Part shown: positions 1 to 5,317 of the stretch, piece by piece
How positions within the stretch are numbered: position 1 is the stretch's first letter
How the letters are laid out: each line of letters starts with the position of its first letter
NCBI GenBank assembly: GCA_030622295.1
Contig: JAUXGI010000070.1
Coordinates: 1 to 6,247, forward strand
Direction: 5' to 3'
DNA length: 6,247 nt
Source of the DNA: Planctomycetota bacterium
Lineage (GTDB): Bacteria > Planctomycetota > B129-G9
Program-made: the position numbers and the translations under genes
Notes under the pieces: generated by a model
Told to the model about the DNA's origin: nothing
The model's input: the letters and a program-made list of their open reading frames with translations, nothing else
Databases searched by the model: none

Positions 1-6
1 CAACGC

Positions 7-140
7 GACGTGACGGGCGAGAACCCGTGTATGCGGCCTGCAGGCGACAGTACGCCGGTCATGTCTAACGGCATTTGAATAACCCGAGCCGGCGAATTCC
101 AAGAAAAAAGGGGCTGCGGCCCTTCGAGTCCCGTCACGTC
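7..140. repeat. 11-bp inverted repeat enclosing further stems (possible structured RNA)
   Basis: GACGTGACGGG at 7-17 is the exact reverse complement of 130-140. Inside it, CGCCGG (53-58) can pair with CCGGCG (89-94), and AAGGG (108-112) with CCCTT (120-124). The closing arm can alternatively form a local hairpin: ACGGG at 13-17 with CCCGT at 24-28. A multibranched RNA is conceivable, but it matches no family I know and could be chance in GC-rich DNA. The sequence after the right arm (CACCA at 141-145) and TTCGAGT at 123-129 recall a tRNA 3' end, but no T-stem forms. Confidence 0.25.
104..124 (-). terminator. Terminator-like hairpin on the minus strand
   Basis: Read on the minus strand, GGGC (122-119) and GCCC (114-111) pair across the loop CGCA. 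The stem is followed, after one extra C, by six T residues (109-104). It has the form of a rho-independent terminator, but no minus-strand gene is visible to its right. It may end an unseen small transcript or be part of a repeat element. Confidence 0.3.
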
Positions 141-195
141 CACCATGTATATAAGGTTCTTCGCCGATTTTCGGGGAGCGGGTAATTCGCCGCGA

Positions 196-263
196 GGGGA
201 CAGCCAACAATCTACGAACCTCGCTCGCGCGGCTCGCGAGGTTCCGTAATTGTGACAGTCCCC
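196..263. repeat. 68-bp imperfect palindrome (REP- or MITE-like)
   Basis: The arms pair as 196-201/258-263 (GGGGAC/GTCCCC), 207-211/249-253 (ACAAT/ATTGT), 213-216/245-248 (TACG/CGTA) and 217-224/236-243 (AACCTCGC/GCGAGGTT). That gives 23 base pairs, with single-base bulges at 212 and 244, one internal loop (202-206 against 254-257) and an 11-nt apex. The mostly symmetrical, long hairpin in non-coding DNA fits a dispersed palindromic repeat of the type mobilised by IS200-like or REP-associated transposases. That assignment is inference; no transposase lies in the window. Confidence 0.6.
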
Positions 264-345
264 GTCGCTCACTTTCCAGGATTCTTACATGCTCCCCATC
301 TTTGAAGCGCATCCCCGCCTTCCCCAGAATTGAGTGAAGAACCGG

Positions 346-366
346 AAAAAAGCAGCCGAAGGTCGC
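346..366 (-). terminator. Degenerate terminator-like hairpin related to the 5386-5408 repeat arm
   Basis: On the minus strand GCGACC and GGCTGC pair across TTC with one mismatch, and six T follow. The plus strand here (GGAAAA from 344, then CAGCCGAAGG at 353-362) resembles the right arm of the element at 5279-5428 (GGAAAA from 5388, then CAGCCGAAGG at 5396-5405). It is probably a decayed relic of the same kind of repeat, though the matching stretch is short. Confidence 0.3.
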
Positions 367-406
367 CGGGCCGGGTGAAAAAGTTATCAGCAGCCGGGGA
401 TTTCGC

Positions 407-435
407 TTGACAAGCGAGAACGCATGTTGTATTAT
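407..435 (+). promoter_or_regulatory. Sigma70-type promoter of the feoA-like gene
   Basis: A perfect TTGACA (407-412) and a TATTAT (430-435) are separated by exactly 17 bp. Transcription would start near 442, giving a leader of about 187 nt before the ATG at 629. The block GGATTTCGCTTGACA (398-412) recurs almost unchanged in the aclB promoter. Confidence 0.65.
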
Positions 436-441
436 GCGTGT

Positions 442-628
442 AGATGCAAGCGAGTCTCAGTATCAGTCAAACTGCGGGCTGGACCCGTAGAAGGCAAGTG
501 ATGTTGACAACGCGGCAAGGCCGGGCCGCCCCAAGGGTTATGCCTCGTGAGTACCTGAGAGTGCGTCTCGGTAGCGCTGGGGCACCCTTTAACAAACTGA
601 GCAGTGAGCAGAACAAAGGATCGGCACC
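442..628 (+). promoter_or_regulatory. Long structured 5' leader of the feoA-like gene
   Basis: Three hairpins are visible. (A) 472-478 pairs with 484-490 around CTGGA: seven pairs including one G-U. (B) 512-516 pairs with 525-529 (GCGGC/GCCGC). (C) is a long stem: 533-538 with 584-589 (AAGGGT/ACCCTT), 542-546 with 579-583, then 552-560 with 566-573 (one bulged T) closed by the loop GTGCG. The length and ordered structure suggest a regulatory leader. I cannot assign it to a known riboswitch class, and no clear terminator or sequestered RBS is evident. Confidence 0.4.
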
Positions 629-898
629 ATGTTCCGTACACGATCAACGTATAGAGCAACAACAAGCCCACATGGGGCGGTGAGACCGTTAACCGTGACA
701 GTTCCTGGTGAGCGGGTACGGTTGATTGATGTTCGAGGTGGGCGCGGCATCAGGCAGCGGCTGTCGGCAATGGGTCTCCTGCCGGGGACGGAGTTCACCG
801 TTATCACCAACGGCATTTCAGGGCCTGTGACAATCGCCATCAGGGAGGCCCGCATAATACTGGGACGCGGCATGGTCCACCGCATCATGGTCGCCTGA
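629..898 (+). CDS. feoA: FeoA-domain protein (ferrous iron transport accessory)
   Basis: This 89-residue protein matches the small SH3-like FeoA domain from about residue 20 to the C-terminus. Visible hallmarks are the early PGERVRLIDVRGG strand and turn, the RLSAMGLLPGTEF segment (arginine-leucine then MGL.PG), and GPVTIAIREARIILGRGMV near the end. FeoA proteins are cytoplasmic and assist the FeoB ferrous iron transporter; no feoB lies in the window, so the iron role is inferred from the family alone. The first 19 residues precede the domain and look unstructured. The ATG at 629 is supported by AAAGGA at 615-620 with an 8-nt gap, and no later in-frame Met could include the whole domain. The gene appears monocistronic, with its own promoter and a long structured leader. 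Its codon use looks less GC-biased than that of aclBA. Confidence 0.88.
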   Translation: MFRTRSTYRATTSPHGAVRPLTVTVPGERVRLIDVRGGRGIRQRLSAMGLLPGTEFTVITNGISGPVTIAIREARIILGRGMVHRIMVA

Positions 899-1047
899 CA
901 ATTCTTCCGCATACCGGAACACACCAAAACGCCGCGTGGAGCAAGGGCGGTTGCGGCATTTCGGAAATCACCGCGATCTCGGGGCACGCCCCTTGAATAA
1001 CAAGGAAATGCCTCCGCAAATTTCTTTATTTTCTCACCGGATTTATC

Positions 1048-1075
1048 TTGACTACGACCCGCGCGGCGTTATCAT
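1048..1075 (+). promoter_or_regulatory. Sigma70-type promoter of aclBA
   Basis: TTGACT (1048-1053) and TATCAT (1070-1075) are 16 bp apart. The predicted start is near 1082, about 186 nt before the aclB ATG. GGATTTATCTTGACT (1039-1053) matches the feoA promoter block in 12 of 15 positions, which strengthens both calls. Confidence 0.5.
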
Positions 1076-1100
1076 ACCGGCCTTTAACGCGGGCCGTTTG

Positions 1101-1161
1101 CGTGTAAGTGGCAGAGCCATGTACCGTCAACATACCATGCGGAGCATAATGCTCGACTGCA
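1101..1161 (+). promoter_or_regulatory. Two leader hairpins upstream of the aclB terminator
   Basis: Hairpin 1 pairs 1104-1106 with 1122-1124 and 1108-1112 with 1116-1120 (GTGGC/GCCAT, loop AGA), across an A-G mismatch. It is extended by 1101-1102 with 1125-1126. Hairpin 2 pairs GAGCA (1142-1146) with TGCTC (1150-1154) inside an outer ATGC/GCAT stem (1137-1140 / 1158-1161). Both lie between the predicted transcription start and the terminator, where a sensing domain or the body of a small RNA would be. Confidence 0.4.
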
Positions 1162-1176
1162 TCTTCCTGACTGCTG

Positions 1177-1210
1177 GTGGTCACGATGGGACATCGTGTC
1201 CGCTTTTTTT
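1177..1210 (+). terminator. Intrinsic terminator inside the aclBA leader
   Basis: CACGATG (1182-1188) and CATCGTG (1192-1198) form a perfect 7-bp stem with loop GGA. It continues past one T-T mismatch into GTGG (1177-1180) with CCGC (1200-1203), and seven T follow directly (1204-1210). It could end feoA transcripts. It also lies downstream of the predicted aclBA promoter and 57 bases before the aclB ATG, with no good promoter after it, so it may act as an attenuator. Confidence 0.8.
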
Positions 1211-1252
1211 GTCGATAAGACTCGCAGCGTTCCTGATTCCCTTAACATGTGC

Positions 1253-1258
1253 AGGAGA
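1253..1258 (+). promoter_or_regulatory. Shine-Dalgarno of aclB, fixing the start at 1268
   Basis: AGGAGA lies 9 nt before the ATG at 1268. An in-frame ATG at 1196 would add 24 residues unlike AclB and would begin inside the terminator stem, so it is rejected as the start. Confidence 0.8.
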
Positions 1259-1267
1259 CATAGTGCC

Positions 1268-2458
1268 ATGGGAAAAGTCCTCGAAATCCCGGCAAAAAGA
1301 CTGGTAGCCGCCTACGGGGTGTGCATACCAAAGGGAGTGACCACGAGGGACGGGAAGTTTACGCCGCCGGGCAAGCGCCTGGTGGTGAAGGCACACGTGG
1401 TCATGGGCGGCCGCGGCAAGCACGGGCTGGTCAAGGTGTGCGACTCCCCCGCCGAAGCCGCAAAAGCGGCAAAGAAGATGCTGGCCGCAAAGGTCGACGG
1501 CCACCCCATCACCGAGGTGATGATTGAGGAAGCCGTCCGGTACGAAGGCGGAGAGCACTTCGCGGCGCTGACCGAATCACGCGAGGGGCTGGACCTCTTC
1601 CTGGCTGCAAACGTCGGCGGCGTGGATATCGAAAGCGTGTGGGACAGGGTTCAGAAGACTTCGGTCGACGTTGGTGAAGTTCCCGACCTCACATCCTTCG
1701 CCCGGAACGCCGGCTTCAGCGACCGCGCGGAGAGTGTCGCGCGCTTTCTGTCGCAACTCATCCAGTGCTTCTGGAAAGAAGACGCCGAGTATATCGAAAT
1801 CACTCCGTTCGTCTTCAAGAAGGACTCCGGCGAGATAGCGGCCCTGGACACGGTCCTGAAACTGGACGGCGACGCGCGCTTCAGACATCCCGAATGGGAC
1901 TTTGAGTTCGCGGAGTTCGGCACCGGCGCTCCCGGCAAGGCCGACCTGGAAGTGGCGGCGATAGACACGAAGATAAAGGGCAGCGTGAAAATGATAACGC
2001 TCAAGGGCGGCGGCAGGATAGCCATCCTGCCGGCCGGCGGCGGCGCGAGTCTCTTCACCGCCGACGCAGTCGTCCGTCTCGGCAGCACGCTGGCCAACTA
2101 CGCCGAATACAGCGGCAACCCGCCCGGCCATGCCGTGCAGGCGCTCGCGGAGAGGGTCTTTCGACTGCCGGGCATTACCGATATCATCATCAACGGCGGT
2201 ATCGCCAACTTCACCGACGTCTACAAGACCTTCGGCGGGATTATCGCCGCAATGAGAGCCTGCAGGAACGTCCTGCAAAAGAACAAGGTGCGCCTGTGGG
2301 TGCGGCGCGGCGGGCCAAACGAGCAGGTCGGCCTGCCCATGATCGCCAGACTCGCCGACGAAGGCTTCCTTATTAAGGTTTACGACAGGCATACCGGCCT
2401 GACAGACGTGGTCGACATGGCCATAAAGGCGCAAAAGAAAGGGGGTGCGCGCAAATGA
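1268..2458 (+). CDS. aclB: ATP-citrate lyase beta (small) subunit, AclB
   Basis: This 396-residue protein has the usual length of bacterial AclB (about 400) and corresponds to the N-terminal part of animal ATP-citrate lyase. With AclA it cleaves citrate, ATP and CoA to acetyl-CoA, oxaloacetate, ADP and phosphate in the cytoplasm, the citrate-cleaving step of the reductive TCA cycle. Residues 1 to about 215 are the ATP-grasp fold: VVKAHVVMGGRGKHGLV at 39-55 and YIEITPFVF at 175-183. The C-terminal half is the citrate-binding flavodoxin-like domain: AGGGAS (256-261), LANYAEYSG (275-283), GGIANFTDV (310-318) and VRRGGPN (345-351). These include the expected citrate contacts Asn314, Thr316 and Arg347. 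One oddity is Thr179, where the family normally has Asn in EINPL, a metal-ligand position. The gene is first in an operon with aclA, overlapping it by four bases (ATGA), and follows a leader containing a terminator. Confidence 0.92.
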   Translation: MGKVLEIPAKRLVAAYGVCIPKGVTTRDGKFTPPGKRLVVKAHVVMGGRGKHGLVKVCDSPAEAAKAAKKMLAAKVDGHPITEVMIEEAVRYEGGEHFAALTESREGLDLFLAANVGGVDIESVWDRVQKTSVDVGEVPDLTSFARNAGFSDRAESVARFLSQLIQCFWKEDAEYIEITPFVFKKDSGEIAALDTVLKLDGDARFRHPEWDFEFAEFGTGAPGKADLEVAAIDTKIKGSVKMITLKGGGRIAILPAGGGASLFTADAVVRLGSTLANYAEYSGNPPGHAVQALAERVFRLPGITDIIINGGIANFTDVYKTFGGIIAAMRACRNVLQKNKVRLWVRRGGPNEQVGLPMIARLADEGFLIKVYDRHTGLTDVVDMAIKAQKKGGARK

Positions 2459-4386
2459 GTATCCTCATAGACGAAAAAACCAGGGTCCTGGTAGCGGGCG
2501 GCACGACCGGCACAAACGCCGTACGCCGCATGGGTGAGTTCTGCCACCTTACGCAGCAGGACCTGTACGTTAAGGCTTTCGTAAACCCGCAGGAAGCCGG
2601 CCAGCAGAAGACAATCCCCGTCGGCACAAAGATGCTCCAGGTGCCGACGTACGGAACCGTGACCGACGCATGCCGGGCCAACCCCGACATCAATACCGCG
2701 CTCATCTACGTCACGCCGCGACGCGCCTTTCATACGGCGAAGGAAGCCCTCTCGCAGAAGAACATCCGACTGGTCAGCATGATTACAGAGGGCGTGCCGA
2801 AACACGACGCGAAGCAGTTAATCAAGATTGCGAAGAAAAACGGCAAGATGCTCAACGGCCCCTCTTCCATCGGCGTCTTCAGCGGCGGCAAGTGCAGGCT
2901 GGGGGTGGCGGGCGGTGAATACCGCAACCTCATCCTCAGCAAACTCTACCGTGAAGGCTCCTTCGGCATAATCACCAAGAGCGGCGGCCTGCTCAACGAG
3001 GCGATATGGATGGCGGCCCAGCACGCCGACGGCATAACCACCGCAATCGCCATCGGCGGCGACCAGTATTCCGGAACGGGCTTCGTCGAATATCTCGAGA
3101 TGTTTGAGAAGGACCCGAAGACCAGGGCGGTCGTCCTCATCGGCGAACTCGGCGGGAACATCGAAGAGAAAGCCGCCGAGTGGTACGCGGCGAAGAAACG
3201 CCGCATCAGGGTCATCGGCATAGTCAGCGGTTTCTGCCAGGAGGTCCTGCCAACGGGGATGAAGTTCGGCCACGCAGGAGCCAAGGAAGGCGAAAAGGGT
3301 GAAGGCAGCGCGCGCAGCAAGACCAAGATCATGCGCAAGGCCGGCATAATCACGGCGGAAACCTTCGGCGAACTCGGGCAAAGAATCAGCAAACTCTACA
3401 GGGACCTGGTCAAGTCCAGGGTAATCAAGCCCGCCCCGGAAATAGATGTCGAATCGCTGCCCAAACTGCCCACGCCCGTTGAAGAGGCCCAGGCCAAGGG
3501 CCAGATTCTCATCCGTCCGTGGATTACAAACACGATTACGAAGGACGTGGGCGACCTGGCGTACGGCGGCTACAAAGTCAAGGACCTCATCGACCAGTCC
3601 TATTTCGGCGTGGCCGAGGCCATAGGCCTGCTGTGGGGGCCGGGCAGGCTGCTCGGCAAGCAGGAAATCAAGATTCTGAACATGATACTCTTCCTGAGCG
3701 CCGACCACGGGCCTAACGTGTCCGGCGCCTACACGTCCATCACGGCTGCCTGCGCGGGCATCCCGCTGCCGCAGGCCGTGGCCGCGGGCATAGGCATGAT
3801 AGGCCCGCGCTTCGGCGGAGCCGTGGAAGGCGCGGCAAGGGCCTTCAGCGAAGGCGTCGCAGGGGGCATGACGCCGCAGGAGTTCATCGACCACTGGACC
3901 GACGTCGAGCGGAAGAAAATCATGGGCATCGGCCACCTGAAGTACACGAAGAACAACCCCGACCCGCGTGTGGCGAAAATGGTTGAAGAACTCCGTAAAA
4001 TGAAGATGGAAACGCCCGTGCTCGACTTCGCGCTCGCGGTCCAGGACATAACCACGCGCAAGGCCGACACCCTCATCCTCAACTGGGACGGCGCCATCGG
4101 CTGCGTGCTGAGCGACATGGGCTTCCCGCCGGCGGCGATGAACGGATTCTTCGTCCTGGCGCGCACCATAGGTTTCATCGGGCACTGGCTCGACCAGACC
4201 CGTCGGCGCAGCGGACTGTTGAGACTGCCTTACACCCAGGTCGCCTACCAGGGCCCCGACTACGTCCAACCCGGGGAAATCAACAGGCGGCTGAAAGCGC
4301 TGCAAACGGACGGCCGGGCCCGCCCGGCCGCAAAGAAAACCGGTAAAGCAAAAGGCAAACGCAAAAAGCCGGCAAAAAGAAACTGA
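2455..4386 (+). CDS. aclA: ATP-citrate lyase alpha (large) subunit, AclA, with fused citryl-CoA lyase domain
   Basis: This 643-residue protein is slightly longer than typical AclA (about 610). Residues 1-320 form the CoA-binding and CoA-ligase part; the phosphorylated histidine is His273 in FGHAGA (271-276). Residues from about 350 to 600 are a citrate-synthase-like citryl-CoA lyase domain. Its putative catalytic set is His418 (ADHGP), His494 (GIGH) and Asp545 (NWDG), with spacings of 76 and 51 that match the human enzyme. GFIGHWLDQ (573-581) is also typical. The fused lyase domain argues against a separate citryl-CoA synthetase, which lacks it. Position 495 is Leu where GIGHR is usual. The last 25 residues (619-643) are a Lys/Arg/Ala/Gly/Pro-rich basic tail outside the fold. 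The ATG overlaps the aclB stop, with a G-rich Shine-Dalgarno at 2438-2445, so the subunits are probably translationally coupled. A strong terminator follows. Confidence 0.93.
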   Translation: MSILIDEKTRVLVAGGTTGTNAVRRMGEFCHLTQQDLYVKAFVNPQEAGQQKTIPVGTKMLQVPTYGTVTDACRANPDINTALIYVTPRRAFHTAKEALSQKNIRLVSMITEGVPKHDAKQLIKIAKKNGKMLNGPSSIGVFSGGKCRLGVAGGEYRNLILSKLYREGSFGIITKSGGLLNEAIWMAAQHADGITTAIAIGGDQYSGTGFVEYLEMFEKDPKTRAVVLIGELGGNIEEKAAEWYAAKKRRIRVIGIVSGFCQEVLPTGMKFGHAGAKEGEKGEGSARSKTKIMRKAGIITAETFGELGQRISKLYRDLVKSRVIKPAPEIDVESLPKLPTPVEEAQAKGQILIRPWITNTITKDVGDLAYGGYKVKDLIDQSYFGVAEAIGLLWGPGRLLGKQEIKILNMILFLSADHGPNVSGAYTSITAACAGIPLPQAVAAGIGMIGPRFGGAVEGAARAFSEGVAGGMTPQEFIDHWTDVERKKIMGIGHLKYTKNNPDPRVAKMVEELRKMKMETPVLDFALAVQDITTRKADTLILNWDGAIGCVLSDMGFPPAAMNGFFVLARTIGFIGHWLDQTRRRSGLLRLPYTQVAYQGPDYVQPGEINRRLKALQTDGRARPAAKKTGKAKGKRKKPAKRN

Positions 4387-4411
4387 CAGGCAATAGTTAA
4401 ACCCACACAAG

Positions 4412-4441
4412 AAGGGCCCCCGGACATCCGGGGGCCCTTTT
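4412..4441. terminator. Bidirectional terminator between convergent aclA and yebC
   Basis: A perfect 12-bp stem pairs 4412-4423 with 4428-4439 around the loop ACAT and ends in TTTT (4438-4441) on the plus strand. It lies 26 bases after the aclA stop and 24 bases beyond the yebC stop. On the minus strand the stem is followed by TTCTTG, a weaker tract, so it probably serves both genes but best serves aclA. Confidence 0.9.
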
Positions 4442-4464
4442 CATGCGGTCTGTTGCGAGGGAGG

Positions 4465-5223
4465 TCAGGCTGAAGAACCCTCGATGTCGGCAAAGACCTC
4501 TTCAGAGATGTCGTAGTTCGAGTAGACGCTCTGCACGTCGTCGTGTTCCTCCAGTTTGTCCAGCATGTTCAAGACCTTCCTCGCGTTCTTTTCATCCAAC
4601 GCCACCGTTGTGGTGGGCAGGCAGGTTACCTCGCACGTCTCCGTCTTTATTTCCCGTTCCTGTATCCCGGACTTGACGGCCTCGAAGTCTCCTACGGAGG
4701 TTGTGATTCCATACAGGTCGCCGGATTTCTCGAAGTTCTCCGCCCCGCTCTCGAGCGCGATTTCCATCAGGGTATCTTCGTCGACGGCATCCGTGCTGAC
4801 GGTTATGAAGCCCTTGCTTTCGAAGAGGAACGAAACACAATTGACGGCGCCCAGGTTCCCGCCCGCCTTTTCAAAAATCTTGCGTATGTCCGCAGCGGTG
4901 CGGTTGCGGTTGTCGGTCAGCGCCTGCACGATGACGGCCACACCCGCGGGGCCGTATCCTTCGTACCTGACTTCCTCGTACGACTCGCCCGCCAATTCTC
5001 CCGTGCCCTTCTTGACTGCGCGCTCGATGGTGTCCTTGGTCATATTGGCGGCCCTGGCCTTTTCGACGGCGTAACGCAGCGACAGATTCATCGCAGGGTC
5101 CCCGCCGCCGTTCCTCGCCGCTACTATTATCTGCCGGGCCAGTTTGGAAAAGAGTTTCCCCCGCTTTTTGTCAAGCGCGCCTTTCTTGTGCTTTATCCCA
5201 GCCCAGTGTGAATGTCCTGCCAT
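4465..5223 (-). CDS. yebC: YebC/PmpR-family translation factor or regulator
   Basis: This 252-residue protein has the normal length of the family. It opens with the signature MAGHSHWAGIKHKKGALDKK (1-20) and RGKLFSKLARQI (21-32). It continues with GGGDPAMNLSLR (39-50), EGYGPAGVAVIVQALTDNRN (88-107) and GGNLGAVNCVSFLFESKG (121-138), and ends in an acidic C-terminal region. The family consists of cytoplasmic proteins described as transcriptional regulators (PmpR) and, more recently, as factors that relieve ribosome stalling, like mitochondrial TACO1. The start at 5223 is set by the conserved N-terminus and GGAGGA at 5227-5232, three bases before the ATG. A longer in-frame start at 5385 would add 54 residues encoded within a repeat element and is rejected. 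The gene is convergent with aclA. No ruvC follows, unlike many genomes. Its promoter is not obvious. Confidence 0.97.
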   Translation of the reverse strand: MAGHSHWAGIKHKKGALDKKRGKLFSKLARQIIVAARNGGGDPAMNLSLRYAVEKARAANMTKDTIERAVKKGTGELAGESYEEVRYEGYGPAGVAVIVQALTDNRNRTAADIRKIFEKAGGNLGAVNCVSFLFESKGFITVSTDAVDEDTLMEIALESGAENFEKSGDLYGITTSVGDFEAVKSGIQEREIKTETCEVTCLPTTTVALDEKNARKVLNMLDKLEEHDDVQSVYSNYDISEEVFADIEGSSA

Positions 5224-5226
5224 GTG

Positions 5227-5232
5227 TCCTCC
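5227..5232 (-). promoter_or_regulatory. Shine-Dalgarno of yebC, fixing the start at 5223
   Basis: GGAGGA on the minus strand is followed by CAC and then the ATG at 5223-5221. The gap is short, but the motif is strong and sits exactly before the conserved MAGHSHW start. Confidence 0.8.
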
Positions 5233-5295
5233 GAAGACGTTCCAACCCTCATTTCTCACCACAAAAGCGAGTGTGCTCGGGGAGTCAGACCCTTC

Positions 5296-5317
5296 CCGCC
5301 CCGACAAGTCGGGGCGG
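5296..5317. repeat. 22-bp GC palindrome within the left arm
   Basis: CCGCCCCGAC (5296-5305) and GTCGGGGCGG (5308-5317) are perfect reverse complements separated by AA. The right arm lacks this segment. The palindrome overlaps the terminator-like hairpin at 5314-5334 by four bases, so only one can form at a time on a plus-strand RNA. Confidence 0.65.

Larger units (their letters stand above)
1..406. other. Gene-free 5' region rich in inverted repeats
   Basis: No frame here gives a protein I recognise. Two plus-strand frames are open from the left edge (to a TGA at 76-78 and a TAA at 66-68). They encode only 25 and 21 residues of unremarkable sequence, so the tail of a truncated gene can be neither shown nor excluded. 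The region contains an 11-bp inverted repeat (7-17 with 130-140), a 68-bp imperfect palindrome (196-263), and two minus-strand hairpins followed by T-tracts (104-124 and 346-366). These are listed separately. From 264 to 343 I see nothing specific. Confidence 0.6.
899..1267 (+). other. feoA-aclB intergenic region
   Basis: No gene is supported here. After feoA there is a short stem (TTCCG 905-909 / CGGAA 915-919) without a T-tract. A nested stem follows (GCGGT 947-951 / ACCGC 970-974), then GGGG/CCCC (981-984 / 989-992) followed only by TT. None is a convincing feoA terminator. The right half holds the aclBA promoter, two leader hairpins and an intrinsic terminator. Confidence 0.6.

Noticed and set aside
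1..78. Tail of a truncated gene at the left edge
   Set aside because: Only 25 codons are visible, with no recognisable motif; a second frame is equally open, so no call can be supported.
123..145. tRNA- or tmRNA-like 3' end (TTCGAGT loop, then CACCA)
   Set aside because: The five bases before TTCGAGT do not pair with those after it, no anticodon or D arm can be drawn, and the pairing partner of 130-140 lies 112 bases away.
491..530. Two GGCAA motifs in the feoA leader resembling the NiCo (metal-sensing) riboswitch
   Set aside because: From memory that class also needs a GGGACAG-type segment and a four-way junction with stems directly after the GGCAA motifs; neither is seen here, so the class was not assigned.
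551..572. CTGAGAG in the feoA leader suggesting a TPP riboswitch
   Set aside because: The other conserved TPP segments (GGGGTGC, GATCTGGATAATGCC-like arm) are missing and the gene context is not thiamin-related.
444..683. 79-codon plus-strand frame and an opposing minus-strand frame over the feoA leader
   Set aside because: No recognisable protein; the region is better explained as an untranslated structured leader, and the plus frame overlaps feoA in another phase.
936..1307. Open plus-strand frame across the aclB leader and start
   Set aside because: It would start at a GTG with no RBS, resembles no family, runs through the promoter, hairpins and terminator, and overlaps the well-supported aclB start. 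A segment that looks hydrophobic (encoded around 1204-1250) is explained by the T-tract.
1577..2434. Long minus-strand frame antisense to aclB
   Set aside because: Same reason: a mirror of a well-conserved gene, with no RBS or family match.
2818..4410. Long minus-strand open frame antisense to aclA
   Set aside because: It is the shadow of GC-rich codon usage in aclA; the plus-strand product matches AclA throughout, and the minus product resembles nothing.
4543..5211. Plus-strand frames antisense to yebC
   Set aside because: YebC is conserved along its whole length on the minus strand; the plus products have no recognisable domains.
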